Of a stretch of DNA of 64,000 nt, positions 41,528-49,161 are shown piece after piece. The notes beneath the pieces were generated by a model, which saw nothing but the letters and a program-made list of their open reading frames with translations, searched no databases and had not been told where the DNA came from. The DNA is taken from the NCBI GenBank assembly GCA_964413535.1, contig CAYPTB010000007.1:259278-323277 (forward strand). The letters run 5' to 3'. Positions within the stretch are counted from its first letter, which is position 1. The number at the start of each line of letters is the position of its first letter. A program made the position numbers and the translations under genes. The stretch is from CAYPTB01 sp964413535 (GTDB taxonomy: Bacteria > Planctomycetota > UBA1135 > GCA-002686595).

Positions 41528-42883
41528 TTACTCCGAGATCTCGCGCACCAGGGAGCGAACGCGCAGAGTCAGGACGCGACGATCGTTGGCATCGACGATG
41601 GCGAACTCGGAGTCCCCCCAGGTGAAGGACTCGCCCTTCTTCGGGAAGCGTCCGAGTTCGGCGAGGACGAAGCCGCCGAGCGTCTCGAAGTCCTCTTCTT
41701 CGGGGATTCCGAGGTGCAGCTCCTCGTTGACCTCCGAGACGCGCAGCGAGGCGTCGATCTCGAAGACTCCCGGCTCGATCGTCCGCACGGGTTCCGGCTC
41801 GTGGTCGTCGTATTCGTCGGGTATGTCGCCGACGAGTTCCTCGAGGATGTCGCCCATCGTGACGATGCCCGCCGTTCCCCCGTACTCGTCCAGGACGACG
41901 GCCATCTTCGAGTGCTCACGGCGGAACTCGCTCAAGAGCTCCGAGACGCGCTTCGTCTCGGGGACGAAGTAGGCGGGGCGGAGCACGGCCTCCAGGTGCG
42001 CTGAATCGAGCTCGCCCCGCGAGCGCAACTGGAGCAAGTCGCGAGCAGTGATGAAACCGACGATTCGATCCAGACTGTCGCGGTACACGGGAACGCGGCT
42101 GTGTCCGCACTCGGCGACGATGCGCGCGGCGTCCTCGACGCTCACGCTCGCTTCGACGGCGGAGATCTCGGTCCGCGGCGTCATGATCTCCGCGGCGTCG
42201 ACGTCGCGGAACTCCATGACGTTCTCGATGATCTCACGCTCCGTCGCGTCGAGGTCGCCGACCATGGGGGAATCCTCCACGACCTTGCGCAGGTCGGCGA
42301 GGATGCGGCGCTCGGTCTCGGAGCCCTCCCGCAACCCGAAGGCCCGCCCGAGCCCGCGCTTGATCCCATCCATGAAGAAGACGAGCAGCCCCGCCGGGAG
42401 CTGGAGGAGCGCGAACGTCGGCAGCACGTTCGCGAGCAAGCGCTCGCCGAACGCCCGCGCGACGAGCCCCGGCAGCGCCTCACCCGCGACGAGTATCAGC
42501 GGCACCGCGATCGCGAGGGCGACGCCCATCGTGGTCCAACCCACGGTAGGGGGATCAGGGTCGTCCCCCGCAGTGCCGGTCACGAGAGCGAGGACGAGCA
42601 AGAGGAAGACGAGGTCGCTCGCGATCTTGAGGACGCTCGCACTCGTGGCGAGGGAATGGGCCCGCTCGAGGAGCCCCTGCATCCGGGCGCGGCGTGCGGG
42701 CGTTCCCAGTCGATCGAGAACACTCCCCGGCACCGCCCGGAGCAGGGCTTGCCGCAGCGTTGCGAAGAAGGACGAGCAGCCAAGGAGCAGCGCGGCCGCG
42801 AGCCAAAGACCTGGCCGTCCCTCGAAGCCCGTCTCGATGCGCAGGACAACGGCGGCGGCGGCCGCAACTGGAGTTGGATTCAA
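41528..42883 (-). CDS. CorC/HlyC-type membrane protein with DUF21, CBS pair and CorC_HlyC domains
   Basis: 451 residues. N-terminal membrane helices of a CNNM/DUF21 domain (WLAAALLLGCSSFFATLRQALL, VLKIASDLVFLLLVLALV, MGVALAIAVPLILVAGEALPGLVAR) lead to a CBS pair (EIMTPRTEISAV, SRVPVYRDSLDRIVGFITARDLL, KMAVVLDEYGGTAGIVTMGDILEELVGDI) and a C-terminal transporter-associated domain (DASLRVSEVNEELHLGIP, LGGFVLAELGRFPKKGESF). Proteins of this type are magnesium or cobalt transporters or their regulators. First gene of the recO-bamD-lptE unit; a TAGCAT box at 42923-42928 (minus) may be its -10. Confidence 0.9.
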   Translation of the reverse strand: MNPTPVAAAAAVVLRIETGFEGRPGLWLAAALLLGCSSFFATLRQALLRAVPGSVLDRLGTPARRARMQGLLERAHSLATSASVLKIASDLVFLLLVLALVTGTAGDDPDPPTVGWTTMGVALAIAVPLILVAGEALPGLVARAFGERLLANVLPTFALLQLPAGLLVFFMDGIKRGLGRAFGLREGSETERRILADLRKVVEDSPMVGDLDATEREIIENVMEFRDVDAAEIMTPRTEISAVEASVSVEDAARIVAECGHSRVPVYRDSLDRIVGFITARDLLQLRSRGELDSAHLEAVLRPAYFVPETKRVSELLSEFRREHSKMAVVLDEYGGTAGIVTMGDILEELVGDIPDEYDDHEPEPVRTIEPGVFEIDASLRVSEVNEELHLGIPEEEDFETLGGFVLAELGRFPKKGESFTWGDSEFAIVDANDRRVLTLRVRSLVREISE

Positions 42884-42922
42884 GAGTGGTGGCCTGGGGA
42901 GCTCCGGCGCTCCCGCGCACGC

Positions 42923-42928
42923 ATGCTA
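42923..42928 (-). promoter_or_regulatory. Candidate -10 box of the CorC-like operon
   Basis: TAGCAT on the minus strand, 39 bases before the ATG at 42883. The 288-base divergent gap 42884-43171 otherwise shows no structured RNA that I recognise. Confidence 0.3.
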
Positions 42929-43171
42929 CCGAGGCCGGGGCCCGGGTCCCCACGGGTTGTGCAGGAGGCGCATGGCCCCGATGCGCGAAAGCGCTCATCA
43001 GCGTCGCCCGGCAGGGCTCGAGGCCGGTCCCGATGGGCGGAGAACCCGCTCCTCTCGACGAGCTTCGTTGCTCCGTGGGCCGAGAAGCAAGGCGTTCCAG
43101 CACAGCGAGTTCCGAGGTCGGTTTTGCTACGGATGGCTATCGTGGCACGTGCTGTGATAGCTGGCGGGCCC

Positions 43172-43945
43172 ATGGCCCTCACCCTGCTGCCTGCTCCCCG
43201 AGTTTCCGATTCGCGCTCGCTCTCCCTGCTGGAGCGCTTCCCCGGTGTGAAGCGACAGTTGCGGCGCAGGGGCGTGGCGCTGCACCGCAACGACGGCGAG
43301 AGCGACGAGTCGATCGACAACCGGGTCGGAACGGCGCTCATGGCGCTCTACCGCGACACCGGCTCGGAAGCCGTCTTCGAAGCGCTCCACTCCACGACCG
43401 AGTCTGCGGTCCTGCAGTGGATCCGCGGCCTCCTCGGGCGAGGCGTGCGTCAGTTGGATCCCGTCGAACTCGTCCAGGACACCTTCGTGAACGTCTTCCG
43501 CTATCCGAAGGGCTTCCGTGACACGCACGCCGGCAGCTACCGGGTGTGGGTCAGGACGATCGCCGGCAACATCGTCCGCCGCGCACGGACCCGCCAGCAG
43601 CGCCCCTTCGTCCAGTCCCTTCCCGATGGGTTCCACGAGCCCGTCGACCCGAAGGCGACGCCCGAGTCGAGCGCCCAGCACGGCGAGCAGGAGCGGGGAT
43701 TGCGCACGGCGTGGATGATCTTCCTGATGCACTACGGCGAGGCCTGGAAGGACCTGCGTCCCCGCGACAAGCTCGCGCTGCACCTGGTCGAGGTGGAAGG
43801 GCGCTCCTACGTCGACGCCGGCGCCATGCTCGACGTCGGCCGCTCCAACATGAAGATGATCATCTTCCGCTCGAGGAAGCGTATCGCCCGCAGGATGGCC
43901 GAGTCCCTGCGCGGTGCGGCGACGGAGACCCGGCGAGCGGGCTGA
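43172..43945 (+). CDS. Sigma-70-family (ECF-like) RNA polymerase sigma factor
   Basis: About 257 residues. Region 2 is seen in LQWIRGLLGRGVRQLDPVELVQDTFVNVFRYPKGFRDTHAGSYRVWVRTIAGNIVRRARTR, containing the core-binding and -10 recognition segment, and region 4 in LRPRDKLALHLVEVEGRSYVDAGAMLDVGRSNMKMIIFRSRKRIARRM, a helix-turn-helix that reads the -35. There is no region 1.1 or 3, as in ECF sigmas. A 45-residue N-terminal extension is unusual. The ATG at 43172 was taken; an in-frame ATG at 43133 is possible. No anti-sigma factor is next to it; hutI lies 48 bases downstream. Confidence 0.8.
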   Translation: MALTLLPAPRVSDSRSLSLLERFPGVKRQLRRRGVALHRNDGESDESIDNRVGTALMALYRDTGSEAVFEALHSTTESAVLQWIRGLLGRGVRQLDPVELVQDTFVNVFRYPKGFRDTHAGSYRVWVRTIAGNIVRRARTRQQRPFVQSLPDGFHEPVDPKATPESSAQHGEQERGLRTAWMIFLMHYGEAWKDLRPRDKLALHLVEVEGRSYVDAGAMLDVGRSNMKMIIFRSRKRIARRMAESLRGAATETRRAG

Positions 43946-43981
43946 GCGCGCCAACCGCGCCGGTCGGGGGCTCGAGACGAG

Positions 43982-43987
43982 TACACT
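43982..43987 (+). promoter_or_regulatory. -10-like box, possible leaderless promoter of hutI
   Basis: TACACT, then CCGCGC, then the GTG start. The box and spacer closely match those before manC. It places the transcription start at the start codon. Confidence 0.5.
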
Positions 43988-43993
43988 CCGCGC

Positions 43994-45298
43994 GTGGTGG
44001 CGGAACGTCGGCGCATCGACTTGATGCTGAGCGGGGCCGCGGAGGTCGCCACGCCGATCGGTCGCGCCGCGCGAGGGGGGGCTGACCTCGCTTCGATCCA
44101 GGTCCGAGAGGGCGCCGCCGTGGCCGTGGACGGTGGACGCATCGTCGCCCTGGGTCCCGAGGGGGATCTCGTGCGGACCTTCCTCCCCGACCACGTGCTC
44201 GACTGCGGCGGAGGCACGATCGTTCCCGGGTTCGTCGACGCGCACACGCATCCGGTCTTCGCCACCACCCGCGAAGACGAGTTCGAGCTGCGAACACGCG
44301 GGGCGAGCTACGTCGAGATCGCGGCGTCCGGGGGTGGGATCCTCTCCACCGTGCGCGGAGTGCGGGCGGCTTCGCGCGCGGAACTCACGGAGCGATTGCT
44401 CGGACACCTCGACCGCTTCCTCGACGCGGGGACCACGACCATCGAAGCGAAGAGCGGTTACGGGTTGCGGCTGGAAGACGAGTTGAAGTCCCTGGAGGCG
44501 ATCGCCGAGGCCTCGCGCGTCCATCCGATGGACGTGGTCCCTACGTTCCTCGGCGCGCACGAGTTCCCCCCCGAGTACCGCGATCGGCGCTCCTCCTACG
44601 TCGACGTGCTGATCGAGGAGATGCTCCCCGCCGTGGCGGAGCGCGAGCTCGCGCAGTACTGCGACATCTTCACGGAAGAGCACGTCTTCGGTCTCGCCGA
44701 CTCGCGCCGAATCCTCACGCGGGCCAAGGAGCTCGGCTTCGGTCTGCGCATGCACGTCGACCAGCTCACGCCGCTCGGGGGTGCAGAGCTCGCCGCCGAG
44801 CTCGGTGCGCACAGCGCGGACCATCTCGAGTTCGTCAGCGACGTCGGAATTCGCGCGCTCGCGCGCGCGGGCGTCGTCCCGATCCTCTGTCCGCTCGTGC
44901 CGCTCTACTTGCGCATGGAGCGCGAGGTGCCCGCGCGCCGGCTCATCGATGCCGGACTGGCGCCGGCCATCTCGACGGACTTCAATCCAGGGAGCTGCCC
45001 CCTGCAGAGCATGCCCGAGGTCTGCACCTGGGCGGCCCTGAGGTTGCGCATGAGCGCGGCAGAATGCCTCACCGCGGCGACGTTGAACGCCGCGGCGTCG
45101 CTCGGTCGCTCGCACGAGATCGGTTCGATCGAGGTCGGGAAGAAGGCGGACCTGGTCGTGCTGGACCACGCGAACCATCGGCAGCTCTGCTACGAGTTCG
45201 GACGCAACCCCGTGCGCGCCGTGGTGAAGGACGGCGTCGTCGTTCGGAGGTTCGAACCCGCTCCACGCGATGCTCAGGCTGGAACGAGATCCGCGTGA
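43994..45298 (+). CDS. hutI: Imidazolonepropionase
   Basis: 434 residues of the amidohydrolase fold. Metal site VPGFVDAHTHPVF, substrate loop with the family motif EAKSGYGL, LGAHEFPPEY, later ligands MHVDQL and AHSADHLE, and the closing STDFNPGSCPLQSMP are all typical of HutI. The enzyme opens the imidazolone ring in histidine breakdown, giving N-formimino-glutamate. No other hut gene is in the window. It starts with GTG 6 bases after a TACACT box. Its stop overlaps the GTG of the STT3-like gene, an odd coupling of catabolism with glycosylation. Confidence 0.92.
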   Translation: MVAERRRIDLMLSGAAEVATPIGRAARGGADLASIQVREGAAVAVDGGRIVALGPEGDLVRTFLPDHVLDCGGGTIVPGFVDAHTHPVFATTREDEFELRTRGASYVEIAASGGGILSTVRGVRAASRAELTERLLGHLDRFLDAGTTTIEAKSGYGLRLEDELKSLEAIAEASRVHPMDVVPTFLGAHEFPPEYRDRRSSYVDVLIEEMLPAVAERELAQYCDIFTEEHVFGLADSRRILTRAKELGFGLRMHVDQLTPLGGAELAAELGAHSADHLEFVSDVGIRALARAGVVPILCPLVPLYLRMEREVPARRLIDAGLAPAISTDFNPGSCPLQSMPEVCTWAALRLRMSAAECLTAATLNAAASLGRSHEIGSIEVGKKADLVVLDHANHRQLCYEFGRNPVRAVVKDGVVVRRFEPAPRDAQAGTRSA

Positions 45299-47334
45299 TC
45301 CGGGTCGTGCCGTTCGCGCTCGTCCTGATCTGCGTGCTCGCCTTCGCTCTGCGTGCGGCCCCGACCCCGGGTCACGCGATCGAGCGCGAGCCCGGCGACC
45401 TCGCTCCCGAATGGTGTGTGGTCGATCCCGATGCCGCCTACCACCTGCGACGCGTGGAACTCACGCTCGCCGCGGGGAGCGTTCCTGGCTTCGACCGCTT
45501 CTTGAACCACCCGCGCGGGAGCCCGATTCCCTGGCCGCCGTTCGCGGACGGGATGTTCGCGCTCCTCGGGAGGATCTTCGCTTCGGGGCATCCCGACGAC
45601 CCGGCGGACCGGGCGATCGGCGGACACGACGAGGGTGACCTCGAAGCCGCGCTCGTCCACGTCCCTCCGGTGCTGGGGGTCCTCACCGTGCTCGCGGTGT
45701 TCGCCGCGACGCTCGGTCTCGGGGATCCTGGCCCGCGGCGCGCGGTCGGCGCGTCGCTCGCCGCGCTCGTCTACGCGACTTCGCCGGTCGCCGTGCAGTA
45801 CGGGGAGGTGGCGCGCATCGATCACCACGTGTTGGTTGCGCTGTTGCTCGCGCTCGAGCTCTTGCTCCTATCGTGGACCCTGCGTTCTCGCGAGCCCGTC
45901 GATGCGATCTCCGGAGCCCTGCTCGGGGGCGTGATCTGCGGGATCGGCCTACTCACCTGGCTCGCGTTCGGCATCTTCGCCGGCCTGGGAGGAATCGCGT
46001 TGTTCCTCTCCGCATCGAACGGCGATACGGAGCGTGCGCGTCACGCGGCCCGGTCGGGAGTGCTGTTCTTCGCAGCGGCGGCCGTGACGACCATGATTCC
46101 GGCTTCGGCCAGCGTGTGGAACGACGTCCAGCCGGGTTCCCTGGTCAACTTGACGGAAGCGGTCCCGCGCGCGCTACTGTGCGCAGCCTTCCCCTTCGTC
46201 GTGCTCGTGCTCCTCACGCGAGCGGGGCGGTCGCGCGTGCTCGTCCTCGTCCCGGCGGTCGCCTCGCTCTTCCTCGCGGTCGTTCTCCTGCCCGATCTCC
46301 GAGCGAGTCTCTACGAGGGATTCGCATGGGCGACGCGCGACAACCTCTTCATGGACGTGGTGGAGGAGAGCCGCCCGTTGCAGGACGCCACCGCGGTTCG
46401 AGATCGATTGGGTTGGCCCGCCTTCCTCTTCCCTCCGGCGTGGCTGTTCCTCGCGGTGACCTCGTTCCGGCGGCCCGAGCGACTCCTGCTCGTCCTGATC
46501 GGCGCCGTGACGTGCGTCATGGCCCTCGCGCAACAGCGCTTCGGCAGCGACTTCGCGGTTCCCCAGGCTTGCACGCTCGGCGTCGCGATCGCGGACGGAC
46601 TCTCGCGCTCACGCACTTCCAGGGCTGCGTCGTGGTCGTTCGCCGCCCTGTCCGCAGCCGGCTCGCTCGCGTGCGCGTACGGGGTCGCGAGCGTGCCGCA
46701 GGCCGAATATCGCGCACTCGCCGATTGGCGCGCGGAGGTCGTGAGGGGGTTGCGCTGGATGCGCAGCGCGACGCCCACGCCCGGTCCGTGGAACGCGCCG
46801 GAGCGCCCGCAGGAATACGGCGTGCTCGCCCACTGGGGCATGGGGCACCTGATCGAGTACCACGCGCGTCGACCCTCCATTGCGACGAACTTCGGCAGCT
46901 TCGTCGGCGAAGCGAACTTCGAGGCTGCCGCGACCGTGCTCCTGGAGACCGATCCGGAGCGCTTCGTGGCCGGCATGCACGCGCTCGGAGCGAGGTACGT
47001 CGTCGTCACCCCGCGCAACGCATCCGACCTGGTCTCGCTCATGCGAATCGCAGGAGGGGACACGCGGGAGCTCTTCGTCCGCACCGCCGACGGGAGGAAG
47101 GTGTTCGGTCCGCGAGCCACGGAATCAGCGCTTGCGCGGCTCGCCTTTCACGGTGAACCCGTCGGTTCCCGACACTACCCCGGACTCGAGCTCATTCACG
47201 CAGCGGAGGCCAAGGAGACCGGGAGCAGAGCGCCGCCGAAGCCGAACGATGCCCGCGGGCCCGTGCTCTCGATCTACGGGTTGCTCGAGCGATCACAGGA
47301 AGCCCCTTCGCCCGTCATCGAGTCACCCCGCTGA
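45295..47334 (+). CDS. STT3/AglB/PglB-like oligosaccharyltransferase-type membrane protein
   Basis: About 679 residues. After the first helix the loop contains DPDAAYHLRRVE (Asp44-x-Asp46), the first acidic motif of STT3-type enzymes, followed by HPRGSPIPWPPF and later a QYGEVARIDHHVL segment (second acidic motif region). About twelve helices follow. The soluble C-terminal part begins near YGVLAHWGMGHLIEYHARRPSIATNFG, where STT3 has YGV-SWWDYGHWI; here the WWDYG core is replaced by HWGMG. It then has ARYVVVTPRN as in STT3. It may transfer lipid-linked glycans to protein or be a related GT-C enzyme. GTG start overlapping hutI (GTGA). A strong terminator follows. Confidence 0.65.
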   Translation: MIRVVPFALVLICVLAFALRAAPTPGHAIEREPGDLAPEWCVVDPDAAYHLRRVELTLAAGSVPGFDRFLNHPRGSPIPWPPFADGMFALLGRIFASGHPDDPADRAIGGHDEGDLEAALVHVPPVLGVLTVLAVFAATLGLGDPGPRRAVGASLAALVYATSPVAVQYGEVARIDHHVLVALLLALELLLLSWTLRSREPVDAISGALLGGVICGIGLLTWLAFGIFAGLGGIALFLSASNGDTERARHAARSGVLFFAAAAVTTMIPASASVWNDVQPGSLVNLTEAVPRALLCAAFPFVVLVLLTRAGRSRVLVLVPAVASLFLAVVLLPDLRASLYEGFAWATRDNLFMDVVEESRPLQDATAVRDRLGWPAFLFPPAWLFLAVTSFRRPERLLLVLIGAVTCVMALAQQRFGSDFAVPQACTLGVAIADGLSRSRTSRAASWSFAALSAAGSLACAYGVASVPQAEYRALADWRAEVVRGLRWMRSATPTPGPWNAPERPQEYGVLAHWGMGHLIEYHARRPSIATNFGSFVGEANFEAAATVLLETDPERFVAGMHALGARYVVVTPRNASDLVSLMRIAGGDTRELFVRTADGRKVFGPRATESALARLAFHGEPVGSRHYPGLELIHAAEAKETGSRAPPKPNDARGPVLSIYGLLERSQEAPSPVIESPR

Positions 47335-47345
47335 GCCGAGGAATG

Positions 47346-47385
47346 CGACGAGGCCCCGCGGTCGTCGGACCGCGGGGCCTCGTCG
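47346..47385. terminator. Strong hairpin between convergent genes
   Basis: A perfect 18-bp stem with a GTCG tetraloop, arms CGACGAGGCCCCGCGGTC and its complement, 12 bases after the STT3-like stop and 26 bases before the end of the convergent gene at 47411. The stem works from both sides. It lacks a T-tract but is the most stable hairpin in the window. Confidence 0.75.
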
Positions 47386-47410
47386 AAGAGGACTCCTCTC
47401 TCGTCTCGGG

Positions 47411-47830
47411 TCAGTCGTAGCACCCCGCAACCCAGCGGTTCACCGGGCGCGATTCGTAATGGCCGGGCGTCTCGACCCACCTCCAGCAACCCGACTCGAC
47501 GATCACTCGGTAGCTCCTGCCGCACGAGTCGTAGCGTGTCGCATACACGGGCTCGATCCAGATGCGCTGCTTGGAGGCCGGGATCCACGCGCGCTCGTAC
47601 ACCGTCTCGTAGTGGCCCGGGGTCCAGATGCTCGGGCGGGGACGACGGCTCGAGACGTAGCCGTGGCGGTGCGAGTTGCGGAAGTCCACGTGCACGCTCG
47701 AGAGTCCGAACCGTGCGCCGACCGACACCCCCGTGCCGATCGAGATCCCGACGCGCTTCTGCGCGAAGGCGGGAGAAGAAGCAAGGCCTAGTGCAACGAT
47801 GGAGAGGAGGATGAGCTTCCTGGATCGCAT
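47411..47830 (-). CDS. Small exported protein with W-x-PGHYE-type repeats
   Basis: 139 residues. A clear signal peptide (RKLILLSIVALGLASSPAFA) is followed by a short mature part of about 115 residues. It contains IWTPGHYETVYERAWIPA and WVETPGHYESRPVNRWV, a pattern of W/Y-x-x-PGHY(E) repeats seen in small secreted proteins of several phyla, and four Cys that may form disulfides. No enzymatic motif. The ATG at 47830 was chosen to give the signal peptide. It stands alone, with the 18-bp terminator at its end. Periplasmic or cell-wall role unknown. Confidence 0.7.
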   Translation of the reverse strand: MRSRKLILLSIVALGLASSPAFAQKRVGISIGTGVSVGARFGLSSVHVDFRNSHRHGYVSSRRPRPSIWTPGHYETVYERAWIPASKQRIWIEPVYATRYDSCGRSYRVIVESGCWRWVETPGHYESRPVNRWVAGCYD

Positions 47831-48060
47831 GATCGGCTCCTTCGGGTTTCGCCCGACCTCGGTGAGGTCCTGTCGCGGCGGACTGCCGCAGGGTCGGAGC
47901 CTCACGATGGCGAAGACCGGCGAAGACCGTGCCGGGCAAGTGGACCACCCTGGTGCGATTCGCGCCGTACCGGCGCGGCGCTCCGCGGGGACGACTGTCC
48001 CCGGGCGAGGTCCGGCGGCACGGTCAAGCCTTCCAGGGGGCCGCGCCGAAGAAGGCCCTC

Positions 48061-48348
48061 ATGAGCGAGGACTCGACGCTTCCTTCGCAGGCTCTCGATC
48101 AGCGGCGATCCGATCGGGCCGAGATCGCGATCCCGCTGCGCCTCCTGTTCGCGGAGCAGACGCTCGTGGGCACCACGCGTGACTCGTCCACGAACGGGGT
48201 GATGTTCACCACCGACGCGGTTCTGCGCGTCGAGGTCGAGGTCGAGGAGGGCGGCCGCATCGTCCGCCGTTCGGGACGGTTGGCGCGGGTGCAGCGCCTG
48301 AATGCCTCGGAGATCGCGGTCGCCGTGGAGTTCGACAGGGCCCCGTAG
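48061..48348 (+). CDS. PilZ-domain protein
   Basis: 95 residues. The c-di-GMP binding pattern of PilZ is visible: QRRSDRAEIAIPLRL (RxxxR at 15-19) and DSSTNGVMF (D/N-x-S-x-x-G at 41-46), followed by beta strands VEVEEGGRIVRRSGRLARVQ and VAVEF. A stand-alone PilZ protein usually is a c-di-GMP effector for motility, secretion or polysaccharide. The frame is open further upstream, but the ATG at 48061 gives the normal domain size. Divergent from the small exported protein; followed 84 bases later by the molybdopterin protein. Confidence 0.78.
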   Translation: MSEDSTLPSQALDQRRSDRAEIAIPLRLLFAEQTLVGTTRDSSTNGVMFTTDAVLRVEVEVEEGGRIVRRSGRLARVQRLNASEIAVAVEFDRAP

Positions 48349-48418
48349 GCCCGAGCTCGAGAGCCCGCCGCCGGCCCCACAGGGCACGACCGCGGGGCGT
48401 CGGCGCGCGAGGGATTGC

Positions 48419-48424
48419 TATCCT
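48419..48424 (+). promoter_or_regulatory. -10-like box, possible leaderless promoter
   Basis: TATCCT followed by 8 bases and the ATG at 48433. Same geometry as before the AhpD-like gene. Confidence 0.42.
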
Positions 48425-48432
48425 GCGACCGC

Positions 48433-49161
48433 ATGCCCGAGAGAACGGGATCCCTGGTGGAGAAGCGCCAGCGCTACATCGAGCGCATGATCGCGCTCGC
48501 GCGCGGCGTCGACGTCCGGGTCGACGGGATGGCGCCGCAGGGAACGGGTCCCAACAACGCGCACGGGAAGCCCCGGCTCCCCGTCGGCCAACGCCAAGTC
48601 GAGAACTGGCCCGTGCTCGACCTGGGAGTGCTCCCGGAGCTCTCGCACGCCGCGTGGGGCCTCGAGGTGACGGGGCTCGTCGAGAATCCCGTGCGTCTCG
48701 ACTGGGAGGCCCTGCTCGAACTGCCCCAGGCGGAGGACGTGTCGGACTTCCATTGCGTCACCACTTGGAGCCGCATGGACAACCATTGGAGGGGCGTGCG
48801 CTTCCGAGACCTGGCGGAGCACGTCGTTCCCAAGGAGAACGCGCGGTTCGTGCTCGCCACCGGGGCCGACCGCGATCCCGCGAGCGGCGAGTACTACACG
48901 ACCAACCTGCCGCTCGAGCGCGCGCTCGAACCGGACGTCCTGCTCGTGCACACCTGGGAAGGGCATCCACTGCCGCAGGAACACGGTGGACCCGTGCGCA
49001 TGATCACGCCGCGGCTGTATGCCTGGAAGGGCGCCAAGTGGATCTCGAAGCTCGAGTTCCTCGCCGAGGATCGGCTGGGGTTCTGGGAGCGGCGCGGCTA
49101 CTCGAACACGGCGGAGCCCTGGTTCGACGACCGCTACAGCTCCGGGCGCGCGTCGCCGTGA
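48433..49161 (+). CDS. Sulfite-oxidase-like molybdopterin oxidoreductase
   Basis: 242 residues with the molybdopterin-binding domain of the sulfite oxidase/MsrP superfamily. The Mo-ligating Cys is in DFHCVTTWSRMDNHWRGVRFRDL (Cys108), and the conserved RMITPRLYAWKGAKWI segment near the end is also present. There is no Tat signal, heme or dimer domain, so it seems a soluble cytoplasmic enzyme of the short YuiH-like type. Its electron partner and substrate are unknown. The GTG of the first dynamin-like GTPase overlaps its stop (GTGA), so it is the first gene of that operon. Confidence 0.85.
   Translation: MPERTGSLVEKRQRYIERMIALARGVDVRVDGMAPQGTGPNNAHGKPRLPVGQRQVENWPVLDLGVLPELSHAAWGLEVTGLVENPVRLDWEALLELPQAEDVSDFHCVTTWSRMDNHWRGVRFRDLAEHVVPKENARFVLATGADRDPASGEYYTTNLPLERALEPDVLLVHTWEGHPLPQEHGGPVRMITPRLYAWKGAKWISKLEFLAEDRLGFWERRGYSNTAEPWFDDRYSSGRASP

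Noticed and set aside
42884..43171. Possible small structured RNA (SRP or 6S) in the divergent gap
   Set aside because: Checked for the SRP tetraloop helix and for the closing helices of 6S; neither was present. Only promoter-like boxes are left.
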